Shown: positions 18,711 to 28,250, numbered from the stretch's first letter. The stretch is 64,000 nt of DNA from Butyrivibrio sp. (GCA_024694565.1 JAILJR010000010.1:19896-83895); one strand, 5' to 3'. Made by a program: numbers and translations. Notes: generated by a model not told the origin, from the letters alone.

Positions 18711-19010
18711 TCACTCTTTATTCTCAGCTTTTGCAATAGTGTCCTTCAGTTTTGCCAGTTCATCTGCAGAGAGCTTTTGAACAAGATTGTCAAGATCAGG
18801 CTTCTTTTCTTCTTTCTTCTCTTCCTTCTTATCCTTGGACTCCATTATGGTGTGCTTAAGTTCCTTGTTGAGAGCCTTGCCCTGGTCTACGGCCTGCTCC
18901 CCCTTTTCAATCATCTCGTCGAGGAGCTCTCCTGTCTTCTCAGCTGTGAGAGCCACTGCTCCGACTCCTGCAAGAAACACTTTCCTCAGTCCCTCTGTTA
19001 AATTGTCCAT
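18711..19010 (-). CDS. phasin-like small helical protein
   Basis: A 99-aa helical protein with the N-terminal pattern LTEGLRKVFLAGVGAVALTAEKTGELLDEMIEKG, typical of phasin/poly(3-hydroxyalkanoate)-regulator-like proteins. A Lys/Glu-rich linker (about 60-71) and a short C-terminal helix rich in Lys and Leu follow. It lacks a signal peptide. Direct coupling to the AarF/UbiB gene (five-base gap) suggests it acts with that kinase at the membrane, rather than on storage granules. The ribosome site AGGAGG lies before the ATG at 19010. Confidence 0.8.
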   Translation of the reverse strand: MDNLTEGLRKVFLAGVGAVALTAEKTGELLDEMIEKGEQAVDQGKALNKELKHTIMESKDKKEEKKEEKKPDLDNLVQKLSADELAKLKDTIAKAENKE

Positions 19011-19135
19011 GATAATTCCTCCTTTTTTGTTTTTGATATATACAGATCAGAAGATCTCATATAACTGTACCGATACGATGAATAATAAAAAGAACATCAA
19101 TAAACCGTACAATAATAAGTCATACGGTTCACAGA

Positions 19136-19510
19136 CTAAAAGAACAGCGCCCAGAGCTTGGGAAAAAATATGATACCGCCAATTACTGCTGCCATAATTG
19201 CGCTCATGAGTACCGCACCGGCAGCTGCGTCCTTGGCCTTTTTGGCAAGGGGCCTACGCTCTTCGGTGACCAGATCCACTGTGGCTTCCAGCGCAGTATT
19301 AACCAGCTCAAGACTCATCACAAGTCCAAAGAGCACAATGCAAAAGAGCCACTCAACCAGCGAGATATGCAGTATAAAGCCAAAGATCACAACAAGTATC
19401 GTGACCGCACAGTGAATCTGCATATTCCTCTCGTGAAGGATTGTATTTCCTATACCCTGAAAAGCGTAGCCAAAACTTTCAATTAAACTGATCTTGTTAG
19501 AATTTTTCAT
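19136..19510 (-). CDS. DgkA-type diacylglycerol/undecaprenol kinase
   Basis: A 124-aa integral membrane lipid kinase with three TM helices (about 33-50, 53-72, 97-117). The signature SLELVNTALEATVDL (about 65-79) and AKDAAAGAVL (about 91-100) contain the catalytic Glu and Asp/Lys region of the prokaryotic DgkA family. In Gram-positives this family mostly phosphorylates undecaprenol; the substrate is not determined by sequence here. It stands alone: 125 bp from the phasin gene and 136 bp from the histidine kinase operon. Confidence 0.92.
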   Translation of the reverse strand: MKNSNKISLIESFGYAFQGIGNTILHERNMQIHCAVTILVVIFGFILHISLVEWLFCIVLFGLVMSLELVNTALEATVDLVTEERRPLAKKAKDAAAGAVLMSAIMAAVIGGIIFFPKLWALFF

Positions 19511-19617
19511 ATTCCGGTCTCTTCTCTCATAATAGTCTCCGAAATAACACTAAACTCATTTTATCATATAAATTGCCTGATGTTGAGGGCAAAAGTCATC
19601 TGGGGCTCCGGAGAGGC

Positions 19618-19642
19618 TACAATTCAGTGGTCAGCCAGCCGG
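19618..19642 (+). repeat. remnant arm of a type 1 palindromic element
   Basis: TACAATTCAGTGGTCAGCC, identical to the outer arm of copy A, followed by AGCCGG. No core or opposite arm follows; instead the stop codon of the DegV-containing kinase lies four bases further on. It looks like a deleted element or a partial insertion next to the gene's 3' end. Confidence 0.75.
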
Positions 19643-19646
19643 AACA

Positions 19647-22600
19647 CTAGTCCTTGAGTCTTCCTATTTCATTCAATATCGTCCTCATGCCATCAAGATC
19701 CTCTGCATCGAGCCTTTCCTTCAGCCGTGCGAATACACTGCTGTCGGATTCGGGGAGAGTGTAGTCGGAAAGTTCGTTGAAGGTTCCTTTGAGGGCGGAG
19801 ATGTTTTTCTGCTTTACGCCCTCACTTACTGCTTCATACATGCATTCAAGGAGGAAATCATTTATCCCGGCTGCGGGGTGAGGGGACTTTTCTTCAATTG
19901 TCAGAAGATCAGGCTCCTCCTGCACATCCTGCCCTTTGAACAGCTCTGACAGCGGCTCCCTAAAGCCCATCAGCTCATCAATCAGCTCCTTGTGGTGGGC
20001 GCTTATAAATTCTGCATCATTTTCTTTTCCTGCCATTTCAAGCGCCCTGGCATCCTCAGAGAGCTTAAGTGCTCCCACCAGTTTTGCTGAGCTCTTTAGC
20101 GCATGAACCTTGATGGTGTAGTTCTCGATATCACCGCTGTCATAGTAGCCCGAAAGCTCTTTTGCCTTTGGTTCTATGGAATCATAAAAGATCTTCAGCA
20201 CCGTCCTGAAGGACTCCTCCGAGCCGCTGTTTTCGATGGCCACCTCGGGGTCTATTCCTTCTATATTAAAGTACCATGCATCTTCGCCTTTTGCTCTATC
20301 TGATGATACGGATCTGTCCGCGGCATATGCAGCTCTTCCATTTGCATCATCTGAAAATCCGGCTTTGTTCGTGGCATATGCAGCTCTTCCATTTGCATAT
20401 TCTGAAACCCCGGATCTGTCCGCGGCACTTTCATAGGCTTTATCCTGCCCGTCGCCGCTGTTTTCATAAACATATTCGCCGTCAGGTTCGGCAGTATCAG
20501 TTTCTTCTGCATCACTGTCTTCGTCGGTAAATATCAGCTTGCCAATATTGTAGGGTGCTTCTGTCTTCTCCAGATACAACAGTCCAAAGGAGCCGGCGCC
20601 CACGCTGAGGGACAGGGCTGCAGAGGACTTCTGGAAGATGATCCTGTCAAAGGAAAATCTCCCCTCAATACGCTTTTTTATTCTCTCGAGGGTCTCTGCC
20701 TGAACACCCGAATAGGTCACAAACAGAAGCTCCGGGTCAGGATTTCCCCACTTGGGCAGTGCATAGTCAACATAGCGGTCATAGCTCTTTTCCCTGTTGC
20801 CGAGCTTGATCCTGTCGACCTTTATTGTGTCGTTGTTCACAAGAATAAAGGGCTTTAAGCCGATGGAGGTCATGATCTCATAGATGCCTCTTCCAACAAA
20901 GCCGCGCCTGAACAGTATTCCCGGGTCACTGGACATGAAGCTGCAGTGGATGTTTTTCTTCATCCTGGTCAGCTCCGAGATTATTCCTGCCGGAGTCAGA
21001 CCCTGCACTGACATATTGTAGGCGATCAGTGTCAACATTCCTACGGAACTTGAATTGAAGCCTGAGTTAAATACAAAAACATTTCCATATCCCTTTGAAG
21101 CTTCCTTTGCCCTCTCATACTCCTTGCTGATGCAGCTTCCAAGAGTGATGTATATGACCTGATGTGCCTTTTTGAGTTCCTTTGCAAAAAAGTACTCGAA
21201 TTCCTCCACCGTCGGAGGCTCTGACACAAAGCTCTTGCCTTCATTCATATACCTTATGATCTCATCAGACTCCACCTCTATGCCGTCATAGTACTCCCTG
21301 CCATCCACATGGATCCTGAAGGGGATGATGTCTATCTGAAGATCCCTCAGGGTCTTTTCCGGAAGGTCGCACATGCTGTTGGTCGCAATGATGACAGGTG
21401 TCTTCTTGTTGTACCCCTTTGCTGTGTTCATCCTTGTCCTGTCAGCACCCTGGCCGGAGGAATATATTATCTTCGACTCAGGGAGATGTGCAGCTATCAT
21501 CTCCTCGAGCTGCTGCCCTGATACAGGCTTTAAAAGATACCCGTCAAAGCCGCTGACCCTGTAGAGCTCCCTGTTCTCCGAGCCCGCATTGGCTGTAAGG
21601 ACTATTATCGGCGCATGGTTATTGAGCCCGCCTGTCTGCTTTCTTATGCGCTGCAGGCACTCTATGCCATCCATCTGCTGCATCAGGTGATCCATCAGTA
21701 TAATGTCGTACCTCTTACCCATAGTCATCATGAGAGCAGCTTCGCCCGAGGTCACTGTGTCAACCGTGATACCCGTCCCATCTAAAAGCTTCTTCTCAAC
21801 CTCAAGGTTCATCTCATTGTCGTCCACTATCAGAATCCTTGCATCGGCTGCAACAAACGAGGCCTCGTGTCTTCCTGTCCTGTTCGTGCTGCTATAGCCG
21901 GTGATGCTTATGTCACCTACAGCCTGAGGGTTTGATACCTTCTGCCACAGTGACACCGTAAACGCGGAGCCCTGTCCATACACGCTGCTGACAGATATGC
22001 TTCCGCCCATAAGGTCAAGGAGCTGCTTCACTATGGAAAGACCCAGTCCGGTGCCCTCGATCTTTCTGTTTTTCTCCTCATCTGCCCTTTGGAAGGCGTC
22101 AAAAAGATATGGAATGGCTTCCTGCCTGATGCCCATGCCCGTATCAGAGACTATCATGGTAAGAAGGATACTGTCATCCTTGATATCATCTTTCTCAACC
22201 TGAAGCGTTACTGTGCCCTCTTTGGTGTACTTGACGGCATTGTTCAGAAGGTTTACAAGGATCTGCTTGATCCTTACTTCGTCGCCAAAGAGCTCCCTGG
22301 GTATCGAGGGATCGATCTGCACCTTCAGCTCAAGCCCTTTTTGCTCGGCGCGAAGCCATATCATATTGACGATCTCGGAGAACATGGACTCAACCTCATA
22401 GTTGACGGGGATGATGTCCATCTTTCCGGCTTCGATCTTAGACACATCCAGGATGTCGTTGACAAGGGCAAGGAGCATTCTTCCTGCGCCCTGGATATTT
22501 CCGGCATCCTTTCTGATCTCCTCTGAGGCATCCTCCTGACGCAGGATTATCTCATTGAGACCGAGGATTGAATTTATCGGCGTTCTTATCTCATGGCTCA

Positions 22601-23237
22601 TACTGGAAAAGAAGCGGTTCTGAGACATGTTGAGCTCTTCATACTTTCTGGCTTCTTCCCTGGCCCTCTTATTTTCATCCCTGAATAGCCGCTCAACAAA
22701 CCAGACCATGAGACAGCACACTATTCCCACCTGGACCATTGACAGCAGTGAGTCAATGTGAAACAGCTCATTGTTGTGATCCGTGATCAGCTCAGGATGG
22801 TAATAGTCTATGGAATAAAGGATAACAGACTCCGCCGTCAGTATCATCAGCATGATAGGACGCCATTTTCCGGTAAGCACAAGGCCGGAGTAAAGATAGG
22901 CAAAAATGATCCACATTACCGCTCCGCCCCTAATTCCTCCGCTGGTGAAAAAAACGGTCGGAAGAGTCACAAAAACAAAGCCCAGCACTATAAGTCTTAC
23001 CGCCAGGTTTACACGATTCTTCCGCACGCACAGCACAGTAATGACAGGCACAATTATCATTGTTCCAATAAGGGTGATGATCTCTATTCTGTTTTCACCA
23101 AAGATAAGGTCTCCAATAAGGGCAATGACTGCCATGAACTCAGTCACCATGGTGAGAAGGAAAAATGTGCGTTCCCTCTGGCTTCTCCCCGGATCAGTAA
23201 GGCCCTTTGCCACGCTCTTAAATAGCTTCGCGATCAC
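19647..23237 (-). CDS. hybrid histidine kinase with receiver, DegV and HPt domains
   Basis: A 1196-aa phosphorelay protein. Order: about six TM helices (20-185); HisKA with phospho-acceptor His215 in SMSHEIRTP; HATPase_c with DTGMGI and GTGLGLSI (about 300-430); receiver with phospho-acceptor Asp516; DegV fold (about 612-892); an Ala/Asp-rich repetitive linker with two ANGRAAYA units (about 948-985); and an HPt domain with His1045 in VHALKSSAKLVG. The DegV fold is complete by pattern (NSMCDLP, SEPPT, FMSSDPGILFRRG, GAGSFGLLYLE). The usual Asp of TDS is Asn, and the His before GPG is Ser, so FakB-style fatty-acid binding is doubtful. GTG start at 23237 overlaps the upstream kinase stop (GTGA). 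Last gene of a three-gene signalling operon. Confidence 0.92.
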   Translation of the reverse strand: MIAKLFKSVAKGLTDPGRSQRERTFFLLTMVTEFMAVIALIGDLIFGENRIEIITLIGTMIIVPVITVLCVRKNRVNLAVRLIVLGFVFVTLPTVFFTSGGIRGGAVMWIIFAYLYSGLVLTGKWRPIMLMILTAESVILYSIDYYHPELITDHNNELFHIDSLLSMVQVGIVCCLMVWFVERLFRDENKRAREEARKYEELNMSQNRFFSSMSHEIRTPINSILGLNEIILRQEDASEEIRKDAGNIQGAGRMLLALVNDILDVSKIEAGKMDIIPVNYEVESMFSEIVNMIWLRAEQKGLELKVQIDPSIPRELFGDEVRIKQILVNLLNNAVKYTKEGTVTLQVEKDDIKDDSILLTMIVSDTGMGIRQEAIPYLFDAFQRADEEKNRKIEGTGLGLSIVKQLLDLMGGSISVSSVYGQGSAFTVSLWQKVSNPQAVGDISITGYSSTNRTGRHEASFVAADARILIVDDNEMNLEVEKKLLDGTGITVDTVTSGEAALMMTMGKRYDIILMDHLMQQMDGIECLQRIRKQTGGLNNHAPIIVLTANAGSENRELYRVSGFDGYLLKPVSGQQLEEMIAAHLPESKIIYSSGQGADRTRMNTAKGYNKKTPVIIATNSMCDLPEKTLRDLQIDIIPFRIHVDGREYYDGIEVESDEIIRYMNEGKSFVSEPPTVEEFEYFFAKELKKAHQVIYITLGSCISKEYERAKEASKGYGNVFVFNSGFNSSSVGMLTLIAYNMSVQGLTPAGIISELTRMKKNIHCSFMSSDPGILFRRGFVGRGIYEIMTSIGLKPFILVNNDTIKVDRIKLGNREKSYDRYVDYALPKWGNPDPELLFVTYSGVQAETLERIKKRIEGRFSFDRIIFQKSSAALSLSVGAGSFGLLYLEKTEAPYNIGKLIFTDEDSDAEETDTAEPDGEYVYENSGDGQDKAYESAADRSGVSEYANGRAAYATNKAGFSDDANGRAAYAADRSVSSDRAKGEDAWYFNIEGIDPEVAIENSGSEESFRTVLKIFYDSIEPKAKELSGYYDSGDIENYTIKVHALKSSAKLVGALKLSEDARALEMAGKENDAEFISAHHKELIDELMGFREPLSELFKGQDVQEEPDLLTIEEKSPHPAAGINDFLLECMYEAVSEGVKQKNISALKGTFNELSDYTLPESDSSVFARLKERLDAEDLDGMRTILNEIGRLKD
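20322..20420 (-). repeat. short tandem duplication inside the kinase linker
   Basis: Two imperfect copies of a roughly 50-bp unit (GGCATATGCAGCTCTTCCAT in each on the plus strand) encode the duplicated ANGRAAYA linker segment between DegV and HPt domains. The duplication keeps frame and only lengthens a disordered linker. Confidence 0.75.
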
Positions 23238-25303
23238 CTCATACCTCCGCTGCTGTCAGACAGCACCCTGTCCATAACACTCTCAAACTTACTTATCTTG
23301 ATCGGCTTTGGAATGAATCCGTCAAATCCTTCGCGAAGGAACATCTCTTTTGCACCGCTAACTGCATTGGCGGTAAGAGCTATGATCCTGACATCCCTTC
23401 CCTCAAGCTCTGCAATCCTCTTTATTCTCTTCATGGCCTCCACGCCATCCATCTCAGGCATCATATGATCCATGAAGATCACGTCGTAGGAATCCTTTTC
23501 AAACCTGCTTATCGCCTCCATACCGCTCTCTGCGGTCTCTATCATCATCTTGTATTCTTCAAAGAGCCCCTTTGCGACCACCAGGTTCATAGGCTCGTCG
23601 TCAACTACCAGCGCCTTTACGCCGTTGTACTCAGGCTTTCTCTTTTCCTCGTTCTGCACGCCTACTGCCCTGCCGGTCTTTCCATTGAGGATCTGGACAA
23701 CGGGATAGACATACAATGGCTTTGGCATGACGATCACGCCTGACCCGTCAGACACGGCAAAGTCCCTGCCTGCAGACACAGCTACAACGATATCGTATTC
23801 TGAAAGGTCATCAAAGTATCCGGGCGCCTCCATGTACTCCTCAACACCTGTGAAGACATGGGTGATGTCTCCTCTTGCAATAAGCCTTGTAATATCGTCC
23901 ATGTCGATGGCAAAATACAGGTTGACCCGAAGACCAGCCGCGAGATTCTTTGCAAGATTTCTGTACAGCTCGCCAAGTCTTGCATTCGAAAATTTTTCAG
24001 GTCTTATGTAGAGAACTCCGTTTATGAACCTGTCAGTGGTCACGGACAGACACGGTGAGGGGTCGATAACCTCCTGAAAAACACTGACCCTCACTGTAGT
24101 TCCCTTGTTTCTCTCGCTCTCTATCTTTACAAAGCCGTCCATGCTGCGGACAAGACCGTACACAATGGAAAGCCCAAGACCGATACCGCCTGTGCTCCTG
24201 TTTCTCTTTGTATTGGCCTGATAGATTCCCCTGGATACACTCTCGATGCTCTTCTGGCTCATTCCGATTCCGGTATCTGTGACCTCTATTATCAGATTGA
24301 TACCGTAGTCCTTTTTTAGAGCCGATATCCTGAGGCACGTTCCTCCGCTCCTGGTGAACTTGAAGGCATTGTTAAGAAGGTGCTTTATTATCTTGTGGAG
24401 TTTTCCGAAGTCTCCCTTAAGGACTGCGGGAACGGTGGGGTCAAGGTCAACCAGAAATTCCAGTTTCTGATTTCTTGTGGCAAGACCGTAGTCAGTCAGG
24501 ACATCATTGACAAGAGCTATTACTGAATATCTGTCTTTTTCAAGCTTGACATCGCGTCTCTGGATTTCCGAATAGTCCTGAATGCACTCAATCTGGTGAG
24601 ACAGGCGAAGTCCCGCATTTCTTATGGACCTGACATCATCACGCTTCTCTTTGCGAAGTATGAGGTCAGACAGCCCGTTTATTACATTTACCGGGGTCCT
24701 GAGCTCATGGGAGATATTTACAAGAAAGTCCTCCATGTCATGGTCATATATGCTCTTTTCCCTCTTGAGCCTGTCTATCTCCTCATCATCGGAAACGCCC
24801 TTTTCAAGCGAAGCACTAAGAGCTGTATAAAGAATCGCTATAGCAACAACGTGGAGTCCTATCCTCGAAACAGTCACAGAATCCGAAAGGTCCTCGCCAT
24901 AATATGCGGCCATTCCAAGCTGTATGGCAAGAAGCAGGAAGTATTCCGCAAGCAGAAGCCTTAGAAATCTCTTTTTCCGAAGCAGTACCATTGTACCCAT
25001 GAGCATGGCCGATATGACCATATTGTCGAAAAGACTGGTCCTGTGAACGCCATGGTAAAAAGATACAAGCATAGCAAAAATAAGGTAGTAGTTCTCCCTC
25101 ATTGAAGCCTCGCCATACTGAATTATATGCATCCACCAGGCAGCAATTATCCCAGCTCCAATAAGGGGCGGGACCCACATCTCCCATCCCCTGAAAAGGC
25201 TCTCTGCCATGGCGCCTATGGATGTAATCGTCAGGATTACAAGCACTATATTATGTGATCTGATATCGCCCTGTCTGCCCTCTTCCAATGCGTGATACCT
25301 CAT
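23234..25303 (-). CDS. membrane hybrid sensor histidine kinase with C-terminal receiver
   Basis: A 689-aa kinase. It has about five or six TM helices (20-162), a short coiled linker, HisKA with His199 in VNISHELRTP, HATPase_c with DTGIGM and GGIGLGLSI (about 290-410), and a receiver domain (about 562-682) with Asp612 in FMDHMMPEMDG. The 415-555 stretch between ATPase and final receiver resembles a degenerate receiver without an acidic phospho-site. The N-terminal TM region is clearly related to the short fragment at 34.9-35.3 kb. It starts two bases after the GGDEF gene's stop and overlaps the DegV-containing kinase by four bases. Phosphate could pass from it to the neighbour's HPt domain; this is inference. 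Confidence 0.92.
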   Translation of the reverse strand: MRYHALEEGRQGDIRSHNIVLVILTITSIGAMAESLFRGWEMWVPPLIGAGIIAAWWMHIIQYGEASMRENYYLIFAMLVSFYHGVHRTSLFDNMVISAMLMGTMVLLRKKRFLRLLLAEYFLLLAIQLGMAAYYGEDLSDSVTVSRIGLHVVAIAILYTALSASLEKGVSDDEEIDRLKREKSIYDHDMEDFLVNISHELRTPVNVINGLSDLILRKEKRDDVRSIRNAGLRLSHQIECIQDYSEIQRRDVKLEKDRYSVIALVNDVLTDYGLATRNQKLEFLVDLDPTVPAVLKGDFGKLHKIIKHLLNNAFKFTRSGGTCLRISALKKDYGINLIIEVTDTGIGMSQKSIESVSRGIYQANTKRNRSTGGIGLGLSIVYGLVRSMDGFVKIESERNKGTTVRVSVFQEVIDPSPCLSVTTDRFINGVLYIRPEKFSNARLGELYRNLAKNLAAGLRVNLYFAIDMDDITRLIARGDITHVFTGVEEYMEAPGYFDDLSEYDIVVAVSAGRDFAVSDGSGVIVMPKPLYVYPVVQILNGKTGRAVGVQNEEKRKPEYNGVKALVVDDEPMNLVVAKGLFEEYKMMIETAESGMEAISRFEKDSYDVIFMDHMMPEMDGVEAMKRIKRIAELEGRDVRIIALTANAVSGAKEMFLREGFDGFIPKPIKISKFESVMDRVLSDSSGGMR

Positions 25304-25305
25304 CC

Positions 25306-27453
25306 TTAATATGCTTCAGTCTCACTGTCGTAAAAAATCTGTTCCTTTTCCAAAAGAGATTTTGCATACTTTTGCACGTTCTTAAGATTCGTGGCTCCGT
25401 TCGAGCAGTATACAGCTCCGATTGAAACTCTGCAGCCTCTCTCGCGAAGAAGTCTCCTTACCCTGTCCACATCATTGTCAAAATACGTCTCGTCACTCTC
25501 AAATCCAAAGGCAACAAATTCCTCGCCGGAGAGCCTGTAAACATTTTCCTCACCAAATGCCTCTATCATGCACTTTGCCGTGTTGTTCACAAGATCGTCT
25601 CCCGCATCATGCCCGATGGAATCGTTGATCTCCTTAAGCCCGTCTATCTCACAGAGCACATAGCCAAAGGACTGTGACATGTCGAACTTCTCCTCTGTAA
25701 ATTCCTTCATGGCACTTCTGTTCCTGGCCCCGGAGAGCGGATCGTGGTAGCTGTAGTAGAGCATTCTGTCCTGCTCCTGCTTCTGGCTTATAAACTGGGT
25801 AAAGAAGAATGACACCACGCCCATTATCTGCGTGGTCTCCCGGATATGCTCTGATGCCACGTCGTTGATTCCAATAATTCCGACCAGCTTTTCCTTTGAC
25901 ATGAGTGGTCCGGCAACGATACTTTTTGCTCCGATCTTACCCATTCTCTCATACAGAATGGGCGAGATATTCTTTATCTCCTCGGCATCCTCTACAACTA
26001 CGCAGTTGTCCCTCTGGGCCAGACTTTCCAGTACCCTGTCTATGCAGCCCCTGTAGGGCATCGATGACAATTCCCTTGGTCTTGGCTCCATCTCATCCAG
26101 CTGCCACTCATAGGAATTAACAAAATTGCCGTCTCCCTTATCCTCAAATATATATGCCCTTGTGGCTCCCAGCTCTGTTCCAAGGTACTCAAGCAAAAGC
26201 CTTATGCTCTCATCCGGGCTCTTTGAGCCAACAGAAAACTGAAGCGACCTGTTGATGAACCTGTCCCTGTTCACCGCAGCATGATCCTTCATCCACCACT
26301 TGAGGAACTGAAGCAGAACTATTACGATAAAGAGCAGCATTCCTATCCTTGTGAAGGTTCCAAAGGGAAAGACATAGCGCAGATTCGCCACATATACGGC
26401 AAGCTCTGCCAGGCAGAACAGCAGAAAGATTCCGAGCCCGAAATAGATACCCTTGTGCTCGATCTGCATGTTGTTTCTCTTGCAGAAATAATAGTTGTCG
26501 ACAAAGATCACCGTAATTATCAGTATGGAAAAACCAATGAGGAACATGTCAAGAATAGTGTCACTGCTTGCGGTATCTATACCCGCAATGAGCCACAGCG
26601 CTGCCATTATAGCCACGAGACTCACTGATACGTAGAAGGCGATGGTATTGTAGATGCTTCTGTGAAGTCTTGTTATAGAGTTGAAAAACCTTACGAAGGG
26701 ATAAAGTACAAGAAAGATGCACGCCCTGTTTAAGACGCGCCAGCAATAGACTCTTCCGGTGAGAAGCTGCATGCTGCTTGAGCCTGCAAGAAGCCATATT
26801 CCCACCAGGACAGCTCCTACACCCATGCTCAACACATCGATGGGCAGTGAATTTTTATCCGGAACACCTGCCCACACCAGTATCATCACCAGTCCTATAA
26901 AGATAATGAGCATCGTCAGTATGAACTGCATTGCATGTGTCTCGAAGCTGAAGTGGACATAATCGGCTGCAGTTCCGATATAGATGTCATTGATATATCC
27001 GAATATATTCTGCTCGCTGACTGAATTCATGAAGATCTCAATCGTCTTGCCTGCAAGACCTTCAGAGAGTCCCACCTCATGGACATTGTCGCCGTAGCCC
27101 ATGCCCGTGATATTTCTGACCGTCTCGTACCTGTAGATCTCCTCTCCGTCAACAACGAGCCTCAAATCAACATTTCTTGAGGTGAAGCAGATGCTGTCCC
27201 TGTCCGTCAGATAAAGCGGCAGCTTTTTGGAAAGATGAAGACTTCCGTCAAAGTCACTTACTGTAACATCATTGACAGAGTAAAGGTTGCCGTCATCGCT
27301 CTCCCAGGTGTCGGAAAAGCCAAGGAGACGTCTCTGGTAGGTCTGTTTAAAGACATCTGTAAACAGCAGTGCATATAGGGCTATTGCTATTACTATAACC
27401 CCGAAAATGATCCCGTATACAAAATTTCTGCTAAGCGGCTTCTTTTCTTCCAT
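25306..27453 (-). CDS. membrane GAF-GGDEF protein (putative diguanylate cyclase)
   Basis: A 715-aa c-di-GMP signalling protein. It has an N-terminal TM helix (about 10-32), an extracellular jelly-roll-like sensor region (about 35-170), seven TM helices (about 178-385, 7TM-DISM style), a GAF domain (about 405-545), and a GGDEF domain to the end. The active-site motif reads SGEEF instead of GG(D/E)EF; variants with Ser in the first position can still be active, so activity is uncertain. The metal-binding Asp in CEIDGLKEIND is present. No EAL domain. First gene of the operon DGC - hybrid kinase - DegV-kinase, with gaps of 2 and -4 bp. It is divergent from the small membrane gene at 27615. Confidence 0.9.
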   Translation of the reverse strand: MEEKKPLSRNFVYGIIFGVIVIAIALYALLFTDVFKQTYQRRLLGFSDTWESDDGNLYSVNDVTVSDFDGSLHLSKKLPLYLTDRDSICFTSRNVDLRLVVDGEEIYRYETVRNITGMGYGDNVHEVGLSEGLAGKTIEIFMNSVSEQNIFGYINDIYIGTAADYVHFSFETHAMQFILTMLIIFIGLVMILVWAGVPDKNSLPIDVLSMGVGAVLVGIWLLAGSSSMQLLTGRVYCWRVLNRACIFLVLYPFVRFFNSITRLHRSIYNTIAFYVSVSLVAIMAALWLIAGIDTASSDTILDMFLIGFSILIITVIFVDNYYFCKRNNMQIEHKGIYFGLGIFLLFCLAELAVYVANLRYVFPFGTFTRIGMLLFIVIVLLQFLKWWMKDHAAVNRDRFINRSLQFSVGSKSPDESIRLLLEYLGTELGATRAYIFEDKGDGNFVNSYEWQLDEMEPRPRELSSMPYRGCIDRVLESLAQRDNCVVVEDAEEIKNISPILYERMGKIGAKSIVAGPLMSKEKLVGIIGINDVASEHIRETTQIMGVVSFFFTQFISQKQEQDRMLYYSYHDPLSGARNRSAMKEFTEEKFDMSQSFGYVLCEIDGLKEINDSIGHDAGDDLVNNTAKCMIEAFGEENVYRLSGEEFVAFGFESDETYFDNDVDRVRRLLRERGCRVSIGAVYCSNGATNLKNVQKYAKSLLEKEQIFYDSETEAY

Positions 27454-27539
27454 AACAATAATTATACGCCATGGTGAGCATAATTATTCAATTTTATATA
27501 CATTTTATAAAATCGGCGTTTCTATGTGACACAACTTCG

Positions 27540-27569
27540 TTGCCATGGGTACACATAATATCGTATAAT
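27540..27569 (+). promoter_or_regulatory. sigma-A type promoter for the 27615 gene
   Basis: TTGCCA (27540-27545), 18-base spacer, TATAAT (27564-27569). The transcript would start near 27576, leaving a roughly 40-base leader with AGGAGG before the ATG at 27615. Confidence 0.72.
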
Positions 27570-27614
27570 AATATAGTAAGTAAACATTTACACTTTGCGA
27601 AGGAGGATTTTTTT

Positions 27615-28187
27615 ATGGACAATGTTAATGTAAGCGGCAATCTTACTGACGAAGAAGCTCTGGGCTTATTTGCGGTTTTGGGCTCAATGCTGGTGGTTTT
27701 GATCATTATCGGATTAATATTCTACATTGTAGATGCCATTGCAAGAGTTAAATATCTCAGGATCAGAGGCTACAAGGCATCCTGGATGGCATTCATCCCT
27801 ATTCTCAACATTTATGCATCCGTTGATGCTACCTATGGCAATGTGGAAAAGATCAATCTGTATGGAGTAAGCCTTCCTGCAATAGTCGTGAAGCTCTACC
27901 CTCTTATCTTTTCAGTGATCACAGCAATAGTCACAAGGATACCTGCCATAAGCAGCATCGGAACAACCATAGTTTACATCTGCGAGGTTATCATCGGCAT
28001 CATGATACTGAAGGATATGCTTGAGAGAATCGGCACCGATATCTCCATCGCTTTCTCAGTTCTTGCCAACGTAATTCCGATAATCGGCTCCATCAAGCTT
28101 CTCACATCCTGCAAGGGTCTCAAGGACTGCCAGTTCGACTACACCACCGACCTCCGCGTCCTCCAGTCCCAAAGCGGCATCAACTAA
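27615..28187 (+). CDS. DUF5684-like multi-pass membrane protein, 190 aa
   Basis: A 190-aa membrane protein and one of only two plus-strand genes. The ATG at 27615 follows AGGAGG by seven bases; an in-frame upstream extension lies over the promoter. Hydrophobic helices are at about 20-42, 52-66, 80-100, 112-130 and 140-160. The segment YLRIRGYKASWMAFIPILNIYA resembles the Gly-x-x-Trp-x-Ala-x-Ile-Pro pattern of DUF5684/signal-peptidase-associated small membrane proteins; that label is tentative. It is divergent to the signalling operon and ends at a bidirectional terminator. Function unknown. Confidence 0.78.
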   Translation: MDNVNVSGNLTDEEALGLFAVLGSMLVVLIIIGLIFYIVDAIARVKYLRIRGYKASWMAFIPILNIYASVDATYGNVEKINLYGVSLPAIVVKLYPLIFSVITAIVTRIPAISSIGTTIVYICEVIIGIMILKDMLERIGTDISIAFSVLANVIPIIGSIKLLTSCKGLKDCQFDYTTDLRVLQSQSGIN

Positions 28188-28250
28188 CCCCTCATCCAAT
28201 CCATAAATCATAAACAAAAAATTATCAAAATAAATTAAAAAATCAAGTCA

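Noticed and set aside
19647..23237. DegV domain called as a FakB fatty-acid-binding protein
   Set aside because: The conserved Asp of TDS and the His before GPG are replaced, so I call only the fold and not the fatty-acid function.
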